64,000 nt of DNA from positions 19,284-83,283 of the forward strand of contig NZ_FOIB01000019.1 of assembly GCF_900111765.1 (NCBI RefSeq). The letters are read 5' to 3'. The position numbers and the translations under genes are program-made. How positions within the stretch are numbered: the stretch's first letter is position 1; each line of letters opens with the position of its first letter. The notes under the pieces were generated by a model. The model was not told the origin of the DNA and did not search any database. It worked only from the letters and a program-made list of their open reading frames with translations. This document shows positions 17,261 through 26,014 of the stretch, piece by piece. The DNA is from Myxococcus fulvus (GTDB lineage: Bacteria; Myxococcota; Myxococcia; Myxococcales; Myxococcaceae).

Positions 17261-17451
17261 GACCTTCCTCCCGGTTGGATTCGAGTGTCGGCACGACGTC
17301 CGGGGTGTTTCTACCATGCGCGGCAACGACAGCCTTTCTCACGCCCCTGGGTTCGGATGACGTCACCCCTATGGGTGATGCCGGCGCTCGCTGCGACTCC
17401 CGTATGTTCCTCGAGCCCTTTCGCCGTGTCTGTCCATTCGCTGGAGGTCCC

Positions 17452-18477
17452 ATGTCCCCGCAGCCGTGCTTGCTTCGTCTCACGTCGAGGATGTCATTGC
17501 TCGTGCTCCTGGCCGCCCTGAGCGTCGTCACCTGGGGCGCGCCGGCCCAGGCTCGAACGCCCGGAGGCATCATCGGCGTCGGGTATCATGGCCATCAGGG
17601 TCCGCCGCCGTGGGTGGATGCCGCGTGCCGGTTCACGGCGGTCCACAAGCCCTGTGTCTGTGCACTCCCCGCCGTCGCCCCGCTCGATGAAACCCTGGGC
17701 TGCTCGAACACGAGCCAGGCCTGGGCCGACCTGGACGCGACGAACACCTGCACCCGGCTCTGTACGCATCCGGCGAACAACCCGTCCGACACCGGCGGCA
17801 CCGTGGCGCGCCCCGGGGGTTCGGCGGAGGGCGAGGTCCTGTTCAGGGGCGCCGGCACCGTGAGGCGCCGGCAGTCGGGCGGCTATGTGGGGTTCGTCCC
17901 GTACAGCGAGGCGCCCCTCGGGTACGGCCTGGAGGTGGAGTGGGTGGCCTCGGCGCTGGTGGATGCCACCACCGTGCCCTGGGTCTTCCTGGAGGACATG
18001 GGCCCGGCCATCCAGTGGGATGACGCGAAAGGGAGCGCCGCCTTCATCCAGGCCTACGCGAGCGAGCGCGGCGCGCCCCAGCCCATCGGGACCTGCCGCC
18101 ACGTCCTCCAGGTCGCCTGCCCGCTGCGGGACGTGAAGCTCGGTGACCGCCTCCAGGTCTGCTCGGGACAGAGCGAGGAGGACGCCAGGCGCATCGCCCA
18201 GATGGGCTGCGCGCCGCTGCGCTACGAGGTGCTGAGCCGCTCCTGGAGCCCCTGGGCCCTCTATGGCGCCCATGCGGAGGCGCAGTTCCTCGCGCCCTCG
18301 GCCACCGTCGTCGCCGTGGGGCCCCGGCAGTTCGTGGGCTACGTCCCGTCCAGCCTGCAGGTCGTGGGCCTCCACGATGACTGGACCCGGCTGGCCGAGG
18401 CACTGCTGGAGCGCACCGGCGGTACCACCGTGTGGCTCGCCGGCCCAGCGGAGTTCTACGCACCCAAGGGGGAGTAA
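17452..18477 (+). CDS. Secreted hypothetical protein
   Basis: This 341-residue protein has a signal peptide (cut near PAQARTPGG). The mature protein has a cysteine-rich N-terminal part (at least eight Cys in residues 50-120) and a beta-rich C-terminal part with AYAS, YVPSSLQVVGLHDDW and similar blocks. I do not recognise a family; an extracellular binding role is possible. CTGGAGG precedes the start. The 191 bases between it and the divergent LuxR gene hold no other gene. Confidence 0.68.
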   Translation: MSPQPCLLRLTSRMSLLVLLAALSVVTWGAPAQARTPGGIIGVGYHGHQGPPPWVDAACRFTAVHKPCVCALPAVAPLDETLGCSNTSQAWADLDATNTCTRLCTHPANNPSDTGGTVARPGGSAEGEVLFRGAGTVRRRQSGGYVGFVPYSEAPLGYGLEVEWVASALVDATTVPWVFLEDMGPAIQWDDAKGSAAFIQAYASERGAPQPIGTCRHVLQVACPLRDVKLGDRLQVCSGQSEEDARRIAQMGCAPLRYEVLSRSWSPWALYGAHAEAQFLAPSATVVAVGPRQFVGYVPSSLQVVGLHDDWTRLAEALLERTGGTTVWLAGPAEFYAPKGE

Positions 18478-18486
18478 CCCACGGGC

Positions 18487-18555
18487 GGGCCCCGAGGAGT
18501 TCAGCCCGGCGCGTACCGCGGCGCCACCACGCCCGCGCCGAACTCCTCGCGGCCC
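18487..18555. terminator. Long inverted repeat between two plus-strand genes
   Basis: The arms at 18487-18502 and 18540-18555 match at 15 of 16 positions (GGGCCCCGAGGAGTTC against its complement), with a 37-base loop. It begins 9 bases after the upstream stop codon and ends 49 bases before the next start. A transcription terminator is the simplest reading. Confidence 0.4.
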
Positions 18556-18604
18556 ACGAGCTTCAGGTCGACGCGCTCCGACGCCCGCGTGGCACAATCA
18601 CGCG

Positions 18605-19138
18605 ATGACTCGTTACGCGCTCCTGCTCCGAGGCGTGAATGTGGGCACGAAGAACAGCCTGCCGATGGCCGAGCTGCGCGCGATGCTGGCGCAGCTCGGC
18701 TGCGTCGACGTGAAGACCTACGTGCAGAGCGGCAACGCGGTGTTCGCCACGAAGCTCGGCGTGGCGGCGCTCACGAAGGGCATCGAGGACGCGCTGGAGC
18801 AGTACATGGGGCGGCCCATCGCCACGACGCTCCGGACGCTGAAGCAGCTGCAAGCCATCGTCGACGGCAACCCGTTCGCGGACGTGGCGACGAACCCCTC
18901 CTTCCTGTGTGTGACGTTCCTCTCGGACGCGCCGACGAAGGCGGAGCTGGCGCCCCTGCATGCCCAGGACTGGGGGCCGGAGCTGTTCCAGGTCGCGGGC
19001 AAGGAGATCTACTCCTGGTACCCGAACGGCCAGGGGAAGAGCGCGTTGGCGGGCGCGCTCGGGAAGCTGGCCTTGCGCGGCACGGTCACGACGCGCAACT
19101 GGAACACCGTGCTGAAGCTGCTGGCGCTGCTCGGCTAG
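18605..19138 (+). CDS. DUF1697 family protein
   Basis: This 177-residue protein matches the DUF1697 family from end to end: the opening LLLRGVNVG, then MAELRAMLAQLG, YVQSGNAVF and the closing TTRNWNTVLKLL. Members are small cytosolic proteins of unknown biochemical function. It is preceded by a long inverted repeat that separates it from the secreted protein upstream, so it is likely its own unit. Confidence 0.9.
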   Translation: MTRYALLLRGVNVGTKNSLPMAELRAMLAQLGCVDVKTYVQSGNAVFATKLGVAALTKGIEDALEQYMGRPIATTLRTLKQLQAIVDGNPFADVATNPSFLCVTFLSDAPTKAELAPLHAQDWGPELFQVAGKEIYSWYPNGQGKSALAGALGKLALRGTVTTRNWNTVLKLLALLG

Positions 19139-19206
19139 GCTCCGAGAGGCGAGGGCGACCGCATCCATGTGGCCGCCACGCGCTTCCTCCCCTGCGACTG
19201 AGAGGG

Positions 19207-20121
19207 TCAGGCCCGCCGGGGGGACTCCGGAGCGCCGTGCTCCATCACCCAGTCGAGCGCGCGGCGCGCCCGCGTGGAGAGCTGCTTCCGTGAGGGATAG
19301 ACGGCGAACAGCTCTCGCGGCTCCGGGGTGCGCCCCTTCACGGTGAGCGGCACGAGCTTCTTGCCATGCGCGGCGACCAGCTCCCTGGCCGCGCTGACCA
19401 CGCCCAGGCCCGCCAGGGCGGCCGCCACCGCCACCTGGGTGTCGTTCACCGCGACGCGAACCTCCATCGGTCGGACCTCCTCCACGCCGCCGTCACGGCG
19501 GCGCAGGCGCCACACCCCGCGAGGCATCGCCATCACCGCCGGCACCTTCGCGAGCGCCTCCCGGGTCAGCTGCGTCTGGCCCTTCAAGGTGTCCTGCACG
19601 AAGCGAGGGGAGGCCGCGAACACGGACTCGATGCTCCACAGCCGCCGCGCCACCAGCTCGGCGTCCCGGATGGGGCCCACCCGGAAGGCGAGGTCGAACC
19701 CCTCTTCCACCAGGTCCACCACGGCGTTGGTGAGCGTCAGCTCCACGGCCACGCGTGGATGCCGGGCCGCGAAGGAGAACAGCAAGGGGGCGATGCGCTG
19801 GCCTCCAGAGGTCACGGGCGCCGTCACCCGCAGCCTGCCGGCGGGCTCTTCCTCCCGGTCCACGGACTGGTCGAGCACCGCGCCGAGCTGGTCCAGCAGC
19901 GGCCCCGCTCGCTCCAGCAGCCGCGTGCCTTCCAGCGTCAAGCCCACGCGCCGCGACGTGCGTTGGAGGAGCCGCGTCCCCAGCGTCTCCTCCAGGAGCG
20001 CTATCCGGCGACTGACGGTGCTGGTGGACATCCCCAGGCGCTTCGCGGCCTCCACGAAGCTCAGCTGCCGGGCCACCGCCACGAAGAGGCCCAGGTTCTC
20101 GTCGACCAGCGTTCCATTCAT
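19207..20121 (-). CDS. LysR-family transcriptional regulator
   Basis: This 304-residue protein has an N-terminal winged helix (FVEAAKRLGMSTSTVSRRIA, about 22-45) and a periplasmic-binding-like effector domain (about 92-295). It is divergent from a short-chain dehydrogenase gene with 61 bases between the starts. LysR proteins usually regulate the divergent neighbour, so the dehydrogenase is the likely target. The effector is unknown. Confidence 0.93.
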   Translation of the reverse strand: MNGTLVDENLGLFVAVARQLSFVEAAKRLGMSTSTVSRRIALLEETLGTRLLQRTSRRVGLTLEGTRLLERAGPLLDQLGAVLDQSVDREEEPAGRLRVTAPVTSGGQRIAPLLFSFAARHPRVAVELTLTNAVVDLVEEGFDLAFRVGPIRDAELVARRLWSIESVFAASPRFVQDTLKGQTQLTREALAKVPAVMAMPRGVWRLRRRDGGVEEVRPMEVRVAVNDTQVAVAAALAGLGVVSAARELVAAHGKKLVPLTVKGRTPEPRELFAVYPSRKQLSTRARRALDWVMEHGAPESPRRA

Positions 20122-20182
20122 GGGATGGAGCTTTCCACATCATCCCATGGTTGCAACCCTGGCCCCGCGGTAGTCCTGGGCC

Positions 20183-20899
20183 ATGACCCTCGAACAACAA
20201 CATGTCGTGGTGGTGGGTGGTTCCTCTGGCATCGGGTTGGGCGTGGCCCGGGCCGCGCTGGCGCAGGGCGCCTCCGTGACGCTCGCGAGCCGTTCCTCCG
20301 AGAAGCTGGCGCGCGCCGCGGCCCTGCTCGACAGCCCCGGGCGCGTGCGGACCTGCCCGGTGGATGCCACGAGCGAGGACTCGGTGCGCCAGCTCTTCGA
20401 GGCGCTCGGGCCGGTGAATCACGTGGTCGTGACGGCGGTGGAGGCGCGCTACCTGGGCATCCGGGGGATGGACTTCGCCGCCGCGCGCCGCGTCTTCGAC
20501 TCCAAGCTCATGGCGGCGTTCCATGTCGCCAGTCATGCCCGAATCGCGCCCGGCGGCTCGCTCGTCTTCACCACGGGCATTGCCTCCCTCCGCCCCAAGC
20601 CGAACGGCTCGGTCATCGCGGCGGTGAATGGCGCGATTGAGGCCGCGGTGCGCGCCTGGGCCCTGGAGCTGGCGCCGGTGCGCGTGAACGCCCTGTCACC
20701 GGGTTGGATCGACACCCCCGTCTGGGACGCCATCGCGGGTGGGGCCAAGGACCAGTTGTTCGAGCAGCACGCGCGGCGGCTCCCCGTGGGGCGCATCGGG
20801 ACGACCACGGACGTGGGGCACGCCGCGCTGTTCCTCATGAGCAATGGGTTCACCACCGGCGAGGTGCTGCGCGTGGATGGTGGCCATCCCCTGGTCTGA
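20183..20899 (+). CDS. Short-chain dehydrogenase-like protein lacking the YxxxK motif
   Basis: This 238-residue SDR-fold protein has a nucleotide-binding motif GGSSGIG at about residues 13-19 and the closing pattern GEVLRVDGGHPLV. The usual active-site Tyr-x-x-x-Lys is not visible: the equivalent stretch reads GSVIAAVNGAIEA. Either the catalytic residues are replaced, as in some divergent SDR subgroups, or it is not a classical reductase. It is divergent from a LysR regulator that probably controls it. Confidence 0.85.
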   Translation: MTLEQQHVVVVGGSSGIGLGVARAALAQGASVTLASRSSEKLARAAALLDSPGRVRTCPVDATSEDSVRQLFEALGPVNHVVVTAVEARYLGIRGMDFAAARRVFDSKLMAAFHVASHARIAPGGSLVFTTGIASLRPKPNGSVIAAVNGAIEAAVRAWALELAPVRVNALSPGWIDTPVWDAIAGGAKDQLFEQHARRLPVGRIGTTTDVGHAALFLMSNGFTTGEVLRVDGGHPLV

Positions 20900-20968
20900 C
20901 GGTCAGCCGCCCCGCGGCTCCGTCGTCGCGACCGGGGGTGGAGGTCCTGTGCAGGGGCCGTCGTCGAC

Positions 20969-21415
20969 TCAGGGCGAGGCGGGCGTGGGCCGGGACGGGG
21001 CCTCCGCCCGGGGCTCGCGGTGGTACACCTTGGCCACGATGCGCCACCTGCCGTCCAGCTTGAGCAGGGAGATGTAGTCGATGAAGTCCCACTTCGCCGT
21101 GCGCACGGACACCTTGGCGACCGCCGCGCTGCCGGCGATGTCCACCTGGAGCACCGAGTCCTCGCGCCCGGTGAACGGGCTCTTCACCGCGCTCGCCACG
21201 TAGTCGGTGCCCGCCCACGTGGCGAGCGCCCCGTCGGGGCCCACGGAGAGGAGCTTCGACTCGGGATGGAAGGTGCGCTCCAGGCGGGCCCGGTCGCCGG
21301 ACTTCACCCCTTCGGTGTAGTCGGCGACGGCCGCGCGGATGGCCGCCAGGTCCTCGTTGGGGGTGGATGACAGCCAGACGGCGAGCAGCGTCGAGGCGAT
21401 GGGAGAGAGAGCCAT
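20969..21415 (-). CDS. SnoaL/NTF2-like protein
   Basis: This 148-residue protein starts with a short hydrophobic N-terminus (possibly a signal peptide) and then has the cone-shaped NTF2-like fold pattern used by the SnoaL/DUF4440/lumazine-binding group. The pattern is a helix with DLAAIRAAVADYTEG, FHPESKLLSV, VDIAGSAAVAKVSV and LLKLDGRWRIVAKVYH. Members bind small hydrophobic ligands or act as isomerases; no substrate can be named. It is monocistronic, and 262 bases with no visible gene separate it from the divergent lipoprotein. Confidence 0.75.
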   Translation of the reverse strand: MALSPIASTLLAVWLSSTPNEDLAAIRAAVADYTEGVKSGDRARLERTFHPESKLLSVGPDGALATWAGTDYVASAVKSPFTGREDSVLQVDIAGSAAVAKVSVRTAKWDFIDYISLLKLDGRWRIVAKVYHREPRAEAPSRPTPASP

Positions 21416-21677
21416 GGAGTCCTCCGTGCGGTGGTGGCGCCACTCTCGTCCTCCGCCGACGTGCCTGGAGAAGTCTTCGGCGAGTGGTGGCCGCGCTCGG
21501 TGAGTCGCCATGGGGGTCGGTGAGCGGGGAACTGGACCGACGGAGGTCCAGGACCGACAGGGGGCGCCGGTGAAGCTGCGCGTGCTGCTTTCGAGCAGGC
21601 GGTCCCGAGGGGTCTGCTTCTCGGGGAGTCCTAGATAGGCCATGATTCTCCCTCCCCCTTGTCGTGAAGGAGTCGCC

Positions 21678-22004
21678 ATGCAAGCCAAGCGTCTCGCCGT
21701 TTCCCTGTTCGCGATGTGCAGCCTGTCCCTGATGGCCTGCGGTGGTGGAGCCGAGTCCGAGGTCGACGCGCCGCAGGGCGAGGTGATGGCGAGCACGGAG
21801 CAGGGCATCGGCATCCCGCCCAACTGCCCGAACAACGACCTCATCTACTGGTTCGAGAACATCCGCGCCTGTGTGGTGAAGTGCGGCGCTTCGCGCATCC
21901 AGGCCACCCCCGCCACGCAGTACGCGGGCTGTCAGTCGAACCTGCCCGCCTCGCGCACGCTCATCAACGTGAACTACTGCATCCCCGGCTGCGACCTGCA
22001 GTAG
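21678..22004 (+). CDS. Small cysteine-containing lipoprotein
   Basis: This 108-residue lipoprotein has lipobox LMAC (Cys near residue 22), an acidic linker, and a mature domain of about 60 residues with six cysteines, probably disulfide-bonded (PPNCPNNDL, ACVVKCG, YAGCQS, NYCIPGC). AAGGAG precedes the start. It resembles in plan, not clearly in sequence, the small lipoprotein at 49675. Function is unknown. Confidence 0.75.
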   Translation: MQAKRLAVSLFAMCSLSLMACGGGAESEVDAPQGEVMASTEQGIGIPPNCPNNDLIYWFENIRACVVKCGASRIQATPATQYAGCQSNLPASRTLINVNYCIPGCDLQ

Positions 22005-22020
22005 TCCGTCCGTCCCAGGG

Positions 22021-22050
22021 CCGGGACACAGGCTGTTCGCCGTGTCCCGG
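22021..22050 (+). terminator. Hairpin terminator after the small lipoprotein gene
   Basis: CCGGGACAC and GTGTCCCGG form a perfect 9-base-pair stem with a 12-base loop, beginning 16 bases after the stop codon. Confidence 0.55.
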
Positions 22051-22169
22051 TGGCCCTCGGGCCGGGCCGTTCTGTCGCGTGGCGCGTTTGTCCGTGCGAC
22101 CTGCGCCGCCGGGCTCCGTTATGGGGGCAGCACCCCACCGGGCTTCTCCGGAGAGGGGGGCTTCTTCCT

Positions 22170-24986
22170 GTGAGGGGGCTTGTGAAGCACCAACGCGTTC
22201 GTTCGTACCTGAGATTCTCGTCCGTTCCCTGGCTCCGGGGCTCCGTCCTGCTGCTCTGCGTGGCCCTGGCCGCGTGTGGAGGAGGGGAGGACAAGAAACC
22301 ACCCGCTCCTCCTCCAACGGCCAACACGGCCCCGTCCGGGCACGACGACCTGCTCGCCACCGATGAGGACACCGCCCTGGTGATTCCGGGCGCGTCGCTC
22401 GTCTCCAACGACGTCGACGCGGAGGGCGACTCGCTGACGGTGAGCGCCGTCGGCAAGGCGACCCACGGCACCGTCGCGCTGGTGGGTGGCACCATCACCT
22501 TCACCCCGGAGGCGGACTTCTTCGGAACCGCGACGTTCGAGTACACGGTGGGGGATGGCCGCCTGACGGACGCCGCGCTGGTCACCGTCACGGTCAACGC
22601 CGTGAACGATGCCCCCGTCGCGGTGGATGACAGCGCGAGCACGGACGAGGACGTCGCGCTCGTCATCCCGACGGCCACGCTCGTCACCAACGACACGGAT
22701 GTCGACGGTGACGTCCTCCTGGTGACGGGCGTCGGCGCCGCGACGCATGGCACCGTGACGCTCGCGGATGGCAACGTCACCTTCACCCCGGAGGCGAACC
22801 ACCACGGGAGCGCCAGCTTCGAGTACACGGTCAGCGACGGGCTGTTGACCCACACCGCCACGGTGGCCGTCACGGTCGACTCCGTGGACGACCCGCCGGT
22901 CGCCGTCGCCGACACCGTGTACGCCGGGAAGAACACCTGGCGGTACATCAAGCGGGAGGAGCTCACCGCGAATGACGACATGGGCGATGGCGCCCTGCTC
23001 ATCCTCGCCGGCGTGGGTTCGGCGGTCCATTGCACCGTGAAGATCGACGGCGGGGAGATCGACTTCCAGCCGGAGGAGGACTTCACCGGGTCGGCGACCT
23101 TCCAGTACACCGTCAGGAACCTGACCGGCACCACCAGCGCGATGGTGACCGTCATCGTGGGCGAGCCCCCCGATGCCGTCGCGGACACCGTGAGCACGAA
23201 CGAGGACACCGAGCTGGTCATCCCGACGGCCACGCTCGTCGCGAACGACATCGACGTCGACACCGACACCGACGACCTCCTGGTGAGGGCCGTCCACTCG
23301 GCCACGCACGGCAGCGTGACGCTGGAGGGACAGAATGTCCGCTTCACCCCGGAGGCGGACTTCGTCGGGACGGCGACGTTCCAGTACGAGGTCTCCGACA
23401 GGGCCGGCTTCGACTTCGGGATGGTGCGCGTCACCGTCAACCCGGTCAACGACGCCCCCGTGGCCGTCGCGGATTCGGCCATGGCCAGCGCGGAGGTCGC
23501 GCTGCGCATCCCCGTGGCGATGCTCCTCAGCAATGACCGCGATGTGGATGGGGATGCGCTGGCGTTGACCGGCGTCTCGAATGCGAAGAACGGCACGGCC
23601 GAGCTCGTCGGTGACGCCGTGCGATTCACCCCCGCGTCGGGCTTCGTGGGCGCCGCCGGCTTCGACTACCAGGTGGCCGACACCCATGGCGCGACCGGGA
23701 CCGGCTCGGTCGAAGTGCGTGTGCGTGGCTACGCGGTGAAGTCCGTCTTCGCCGGGGTGGGCACCACCTGCGCCGTCTTCACGGATGGGCGGCTCAAGTG
23801 CTGGGGGGAGAACAGCAGGGGGCAGTTGGGGCTCGAGCACGTCGTCAATCGAGGAGGGGGCCGTGGCTCCATCCTGATGGACAGCCTCCCCTTCGTTCGC
23901 GTGGGCACGGGCCTTCGGGTGTCGGCGATGGGGCTGGGGAGTGGTTTCAGCTGCGCGCTCCTCGAGGGGGGCTCGGTCAAGTGCTGGGGTGACAACGAGC
24001 AGGGCCAGCTGGGGCTCGGCGACCTGCAGCGCCGCGGAGACAACGCTGGCGAGATGGGTGACGCGCTGCCCACGGTGAACCTGGGCACGGGGCGGACCGC
24101 GAAGGCGCTCGCCGTCGGTCTGTCTCACTCGTGCGCCATCGTCGATGATGGCTCGGTCAAGTGCTGGGGGAACAACGGCTCGGGGCAGCTCGGGCTCGGT
24201 GACACGGAGCACCGCGGGGACAGCGCTGGCGAGATGGGGGATGCGCTGCCTGTCGTGAGTCTCGGCGCGGGGCGGACCGCGAAGGCGGTCGTCGCGGGAG
24301 AGTTCCACACGTGCGCGCTCCTGGATGACGACTCCGTCAAGTGCTGGGGGAACAACGGTTCGGGGCAGCTGGGGCTCGGTGACACGGATTTTCGTGGAGA
24401 TGGCGCGGGTGAGATGGGCGATGCACTGCCCACGGTGAACCTGGGCACGGGGCGGACCGCGAAAGTGCTCGCCACCCGTGGGTCCTCCACGTGCGCGCTC
24501 CTGGATGACGGCACCGTCAAGTGCTGGGGCTCCAACACGTATGGCGCGCTCGGGCTCGGCGACAGGGTGCGCCGGGGCGATGGCCCGGGTGAGATGGGTG
24601 ACGCGCTGCCTCGAGTCAATCTGGGGACGGGACGGACCGTGAAAGCCATCACCCTGGGCGGCAGCTTCGCGTGCGCGCTCCTGGATGACGGTACCGTCAA
24701 GTGCTGGGGCAACGGCGACCGGGGGCAACTGGGGACCGGTGATCCGGAGCCCCGCGGAGGTCTGCCGGGCCAGATGGGTGACGCGCTGCCTCGGGTGGAC
24801 CTCGGCGCGGGCCGCGTCGTGACCGCCCTCTCGGCGGGCTTCATCCACGGTTGCGCCACCTTCGACGATGGCAACGTCAAGTGCTGGGGCTCCAACGCCA
24901 GCGGCCAGCTCGGACTCGACGACGAGGACGACCGCGGAGACCACCTGGGCGAGATGGGCGAAGCGCTCCCTCCCGTCGAGCTGTAG
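22170..24986 (+). CDS. Large lipoprotein with cadherin-like repeats and an RCC1 propeller
   Basis: This is a 938-residue protein from a GTG start that follows GAGAGGGGGG. The signal ends in a lipobox with Cys36 (ALAACGGG). About residues 50-540 contain five cadherin-like (Big_9) repeats with DEDTALVIP, SNDVDAEGD, FTPEADF and VNDAPVAV blocks. About 545-938 form seven RCC1 repeats, each with a TCAxxDDG or SCAxxDDG strand, KCWG and GQLGLGD. The last five repeats are very alike, including RGD..GEMGDALP, which points to recent internal duplication. It is probably outer-membrane anchored and adhesive. Other in-frame starts are possible upstream but would spoil the signal. Confidence 0.82.
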   Translation: MRGLVKHQRVRSYLRFSSVPWLRGSVLLLCVALAACGGGEDKKPPAPPPTANTAPSGHDDLLATDEDTALVIPGASLVSNDVDAEGDSLTVSAVGKATHGTVALVGGTITFTPEADFFGTATFEYTVGDGRLTDAALVTVTVNAVNDAPVAVDDSASTDEDVALVIPTATLVTNDTDVDGDVLLVTGVGAATHGTVTLADGNVTFTPEANHHGSASFEYTVSDGLLTHTATVAVTVDSVDDPPVAVADTVYAGKNTWRYIKREELTANDDMGDGALLILAGVGSAVHCTVKIDGGEIDFQPEEDFTGSATFQYTVRNLTGTTSAMVTVIVGEPPDAVADTVSTNEDTELVIPTATLVANDIDVDTDTDDLLVRAVHSATHGSVTLEGQNVRFTPEADFVGTATFQYEVSDRAGFDFGMVRVTVNPVNDAPVAVADSAMASAEVALRIPVAMLLSNDRDVDGDALALTGVSNAKNGTAELVGDAVRFTPASGFVGAAGFDYQVADTHGATGTGSVEVRVRGYAVKSVFAGVGTTCAVFTDGRLKCWGENSRGQLGLEHVVNRGGGRGSILMDSLPFVRVGTGLRVSAMGLGSGFSCALLEGGSVKCWGDNEQGQLGLGDLQRRGDNAGEMGDALPTVNLGTGRTAKALAVGLSHSCAIVDDGSVKCWGNNGSGQLGLGDTEHRGDSAGEMGDALPVVSLGAGRTAKAVVAGEFHTCALLDDDSVKCWGNNGSGQLGLGDTDFRGDGAGEMGDALPTVNLGTGRTAKVLATRGSSTCALLDDGTVKCWGSNTYGALGLGDRVRRGDGPGEMGDALPRVNLGTGRTVKAITLGGSFACALLDDGTVKCWGNGDRGQLGTGDPEPRGGLPGQMGDALPRVDLGAGRVVTALSAGFIHGCATFDDGNVKCWGSNASGQLGLDDEDDRGDHLGEMGEALPPVEL

Positions 24987-24998
24987 TCACACGAGGAC

Positions 24999-25031
24999 GG
25001 CGCGGACGGGCGAGGTGGGCCCGTCCGCGCC
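24999..25031. terminator. Bidirectional terminator between convergent genes
   Basis: GGCGCGGACGGG (24999-25010) pairs perfectly with 25020-25031 across a 9-base loop, midway between two convergent stop codons. Confidence 0.65.
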
Positions 25032-25034
25032 TGC

Positions 25035-25913
25035 TCAGGTCTGGCAGTAGTCGGGATGCTCGAGGTCCGCGAGCAACGTCGGTCCGGTGGGTTGCCATCC
25101 CAGCACGGCCCGCGTGCGTTCACTCGCGGCCGGCATGTCGGACAAGGCGAAGTTCGCCAGCCAGCCGAAGTGCTCGCGGCCGCGCGACTCGACGGGCACG
25201 CCCAGGCGGCGGCCGATGGCGTGCGCGATGTCGCGCAGGGCGACGCCTTGCTCCGCGACGGCGTGATAGGCGCGCTCGCTCACACCGCGCTCCAGCGCCA
25301 GTCGATACAGCCGGCCGGCATCCGACACGTGCACGGCGGACCAGCGGTTCGTCCCCTCGCCGAGGTACGCCGAGACGCCCTTCTCGCGCGCCAGTCGAAT
25401 CAGGAAGGGGACGAAGCCGGAGTCGCCCACGCCATGGACGGTGGGCGGCAGCCGCACCGTGGCCACGCGGACGCCGCGCTCGGCCAGCGCGATGGCCGTG
25501 GTCTCGGAGCGGCGCGGGTAGTCGGGGTGGTCGACGGGCAGGTCGGCCTCGGTGGGCACGCGGCCGGGCGTCAGCCGTGCCAGGCCGGAGGTCACCAGCA
25601 GCGGCTTGTCCGTGCCCGCCAGGGCCTCACCCAGCACTTCGATGGCGCGCTGGTCCTGTCTGGCGTTGTCGGCGAACTTCGAGAAGTCGTGGTTGAAGGC
25701 GAGATGGATGACCGCATCGGCCTGTCTGGCCGCTTCGGCCAGCGGCCCCAGGTCATCCAGGGTGGCGTGCAGCACCCGGGCGCCGGTCCGCGCCAGCCCG
25801 GCCGCCTTGTCCTCCGAGCGGGCGAGCCCCAGCACCTGATGCCCCGCTGTCAGCAGCTCCTGCACCACCCGGGAGCCGACCCAGCCAGTGGCTCCAGTGA
25901 CGAACACGTTCAT
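25035..25913 (-). CDS. NAD-dependent epimerase/dehydratase family protein (atypical SDR)
   Basis: This 292-residue protein has a Rossmann motif TGATGWVGSRV at the N-terminus, AVIHLAFNHDF, and a C-terminal substrate region typical of atypical extended SDRs that act on small carbonyl or sugar compounds. The second of two closely spaced ATGs was chosen because AGGAG sits six bases before it. It is divergent from an MmyB-like regulator with about 100 bases between, which very likely controls it. The substrate is unknown. Confidence 0.88.
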   Translation of the reverse strand: MNVFVTGATGWVGSRVVQELLTAGHQVLGLARSEDKAAGLARTGARVLHATLDDLGPLAEAARQADAVIHLAFNHDFSKFADNARQDQRAIEVLGEALAGTDKPLLVTSGLARLTPGRVPTEADLPVDHPDYPRRSETTAIALAERGVRVATVRLPPTVHGVGDSGFVPFLIRLAREKGVSAYLGEGTNRWSAVHVSDAGRLYRLALERGVSERAYHAVAEQGVALRDIAHAIGRRLGVPVESRGREHFGWLANFALSDMPAASERTRAVLGWQPTGPTLLADLEHPDYCQT

Positions 25914-26014
25914 GTGCATCTCCTGTTTGCGTGAGGCGGAGGCACTGTGAGGGCGTTCGCCATCCTGTTAAAGTCGAGAGGTTATCCAGGTATATCGACC
26001 AACAGGATGGGCTC

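Noticed and set aside
22119..24944. Minus-strand open frame of about 940 codons
   Set aside because: Antisense shadow of the cadherin-RCC1 gene; low-complexity, repetitive composition, no domain.
23740..24960. Regular DNA repeats that might suggest a CRISPR or satellite array
   Set aside because: They are the coding repeats of RCC1 blades, in frame, about 160-170 bases long, without spacers.
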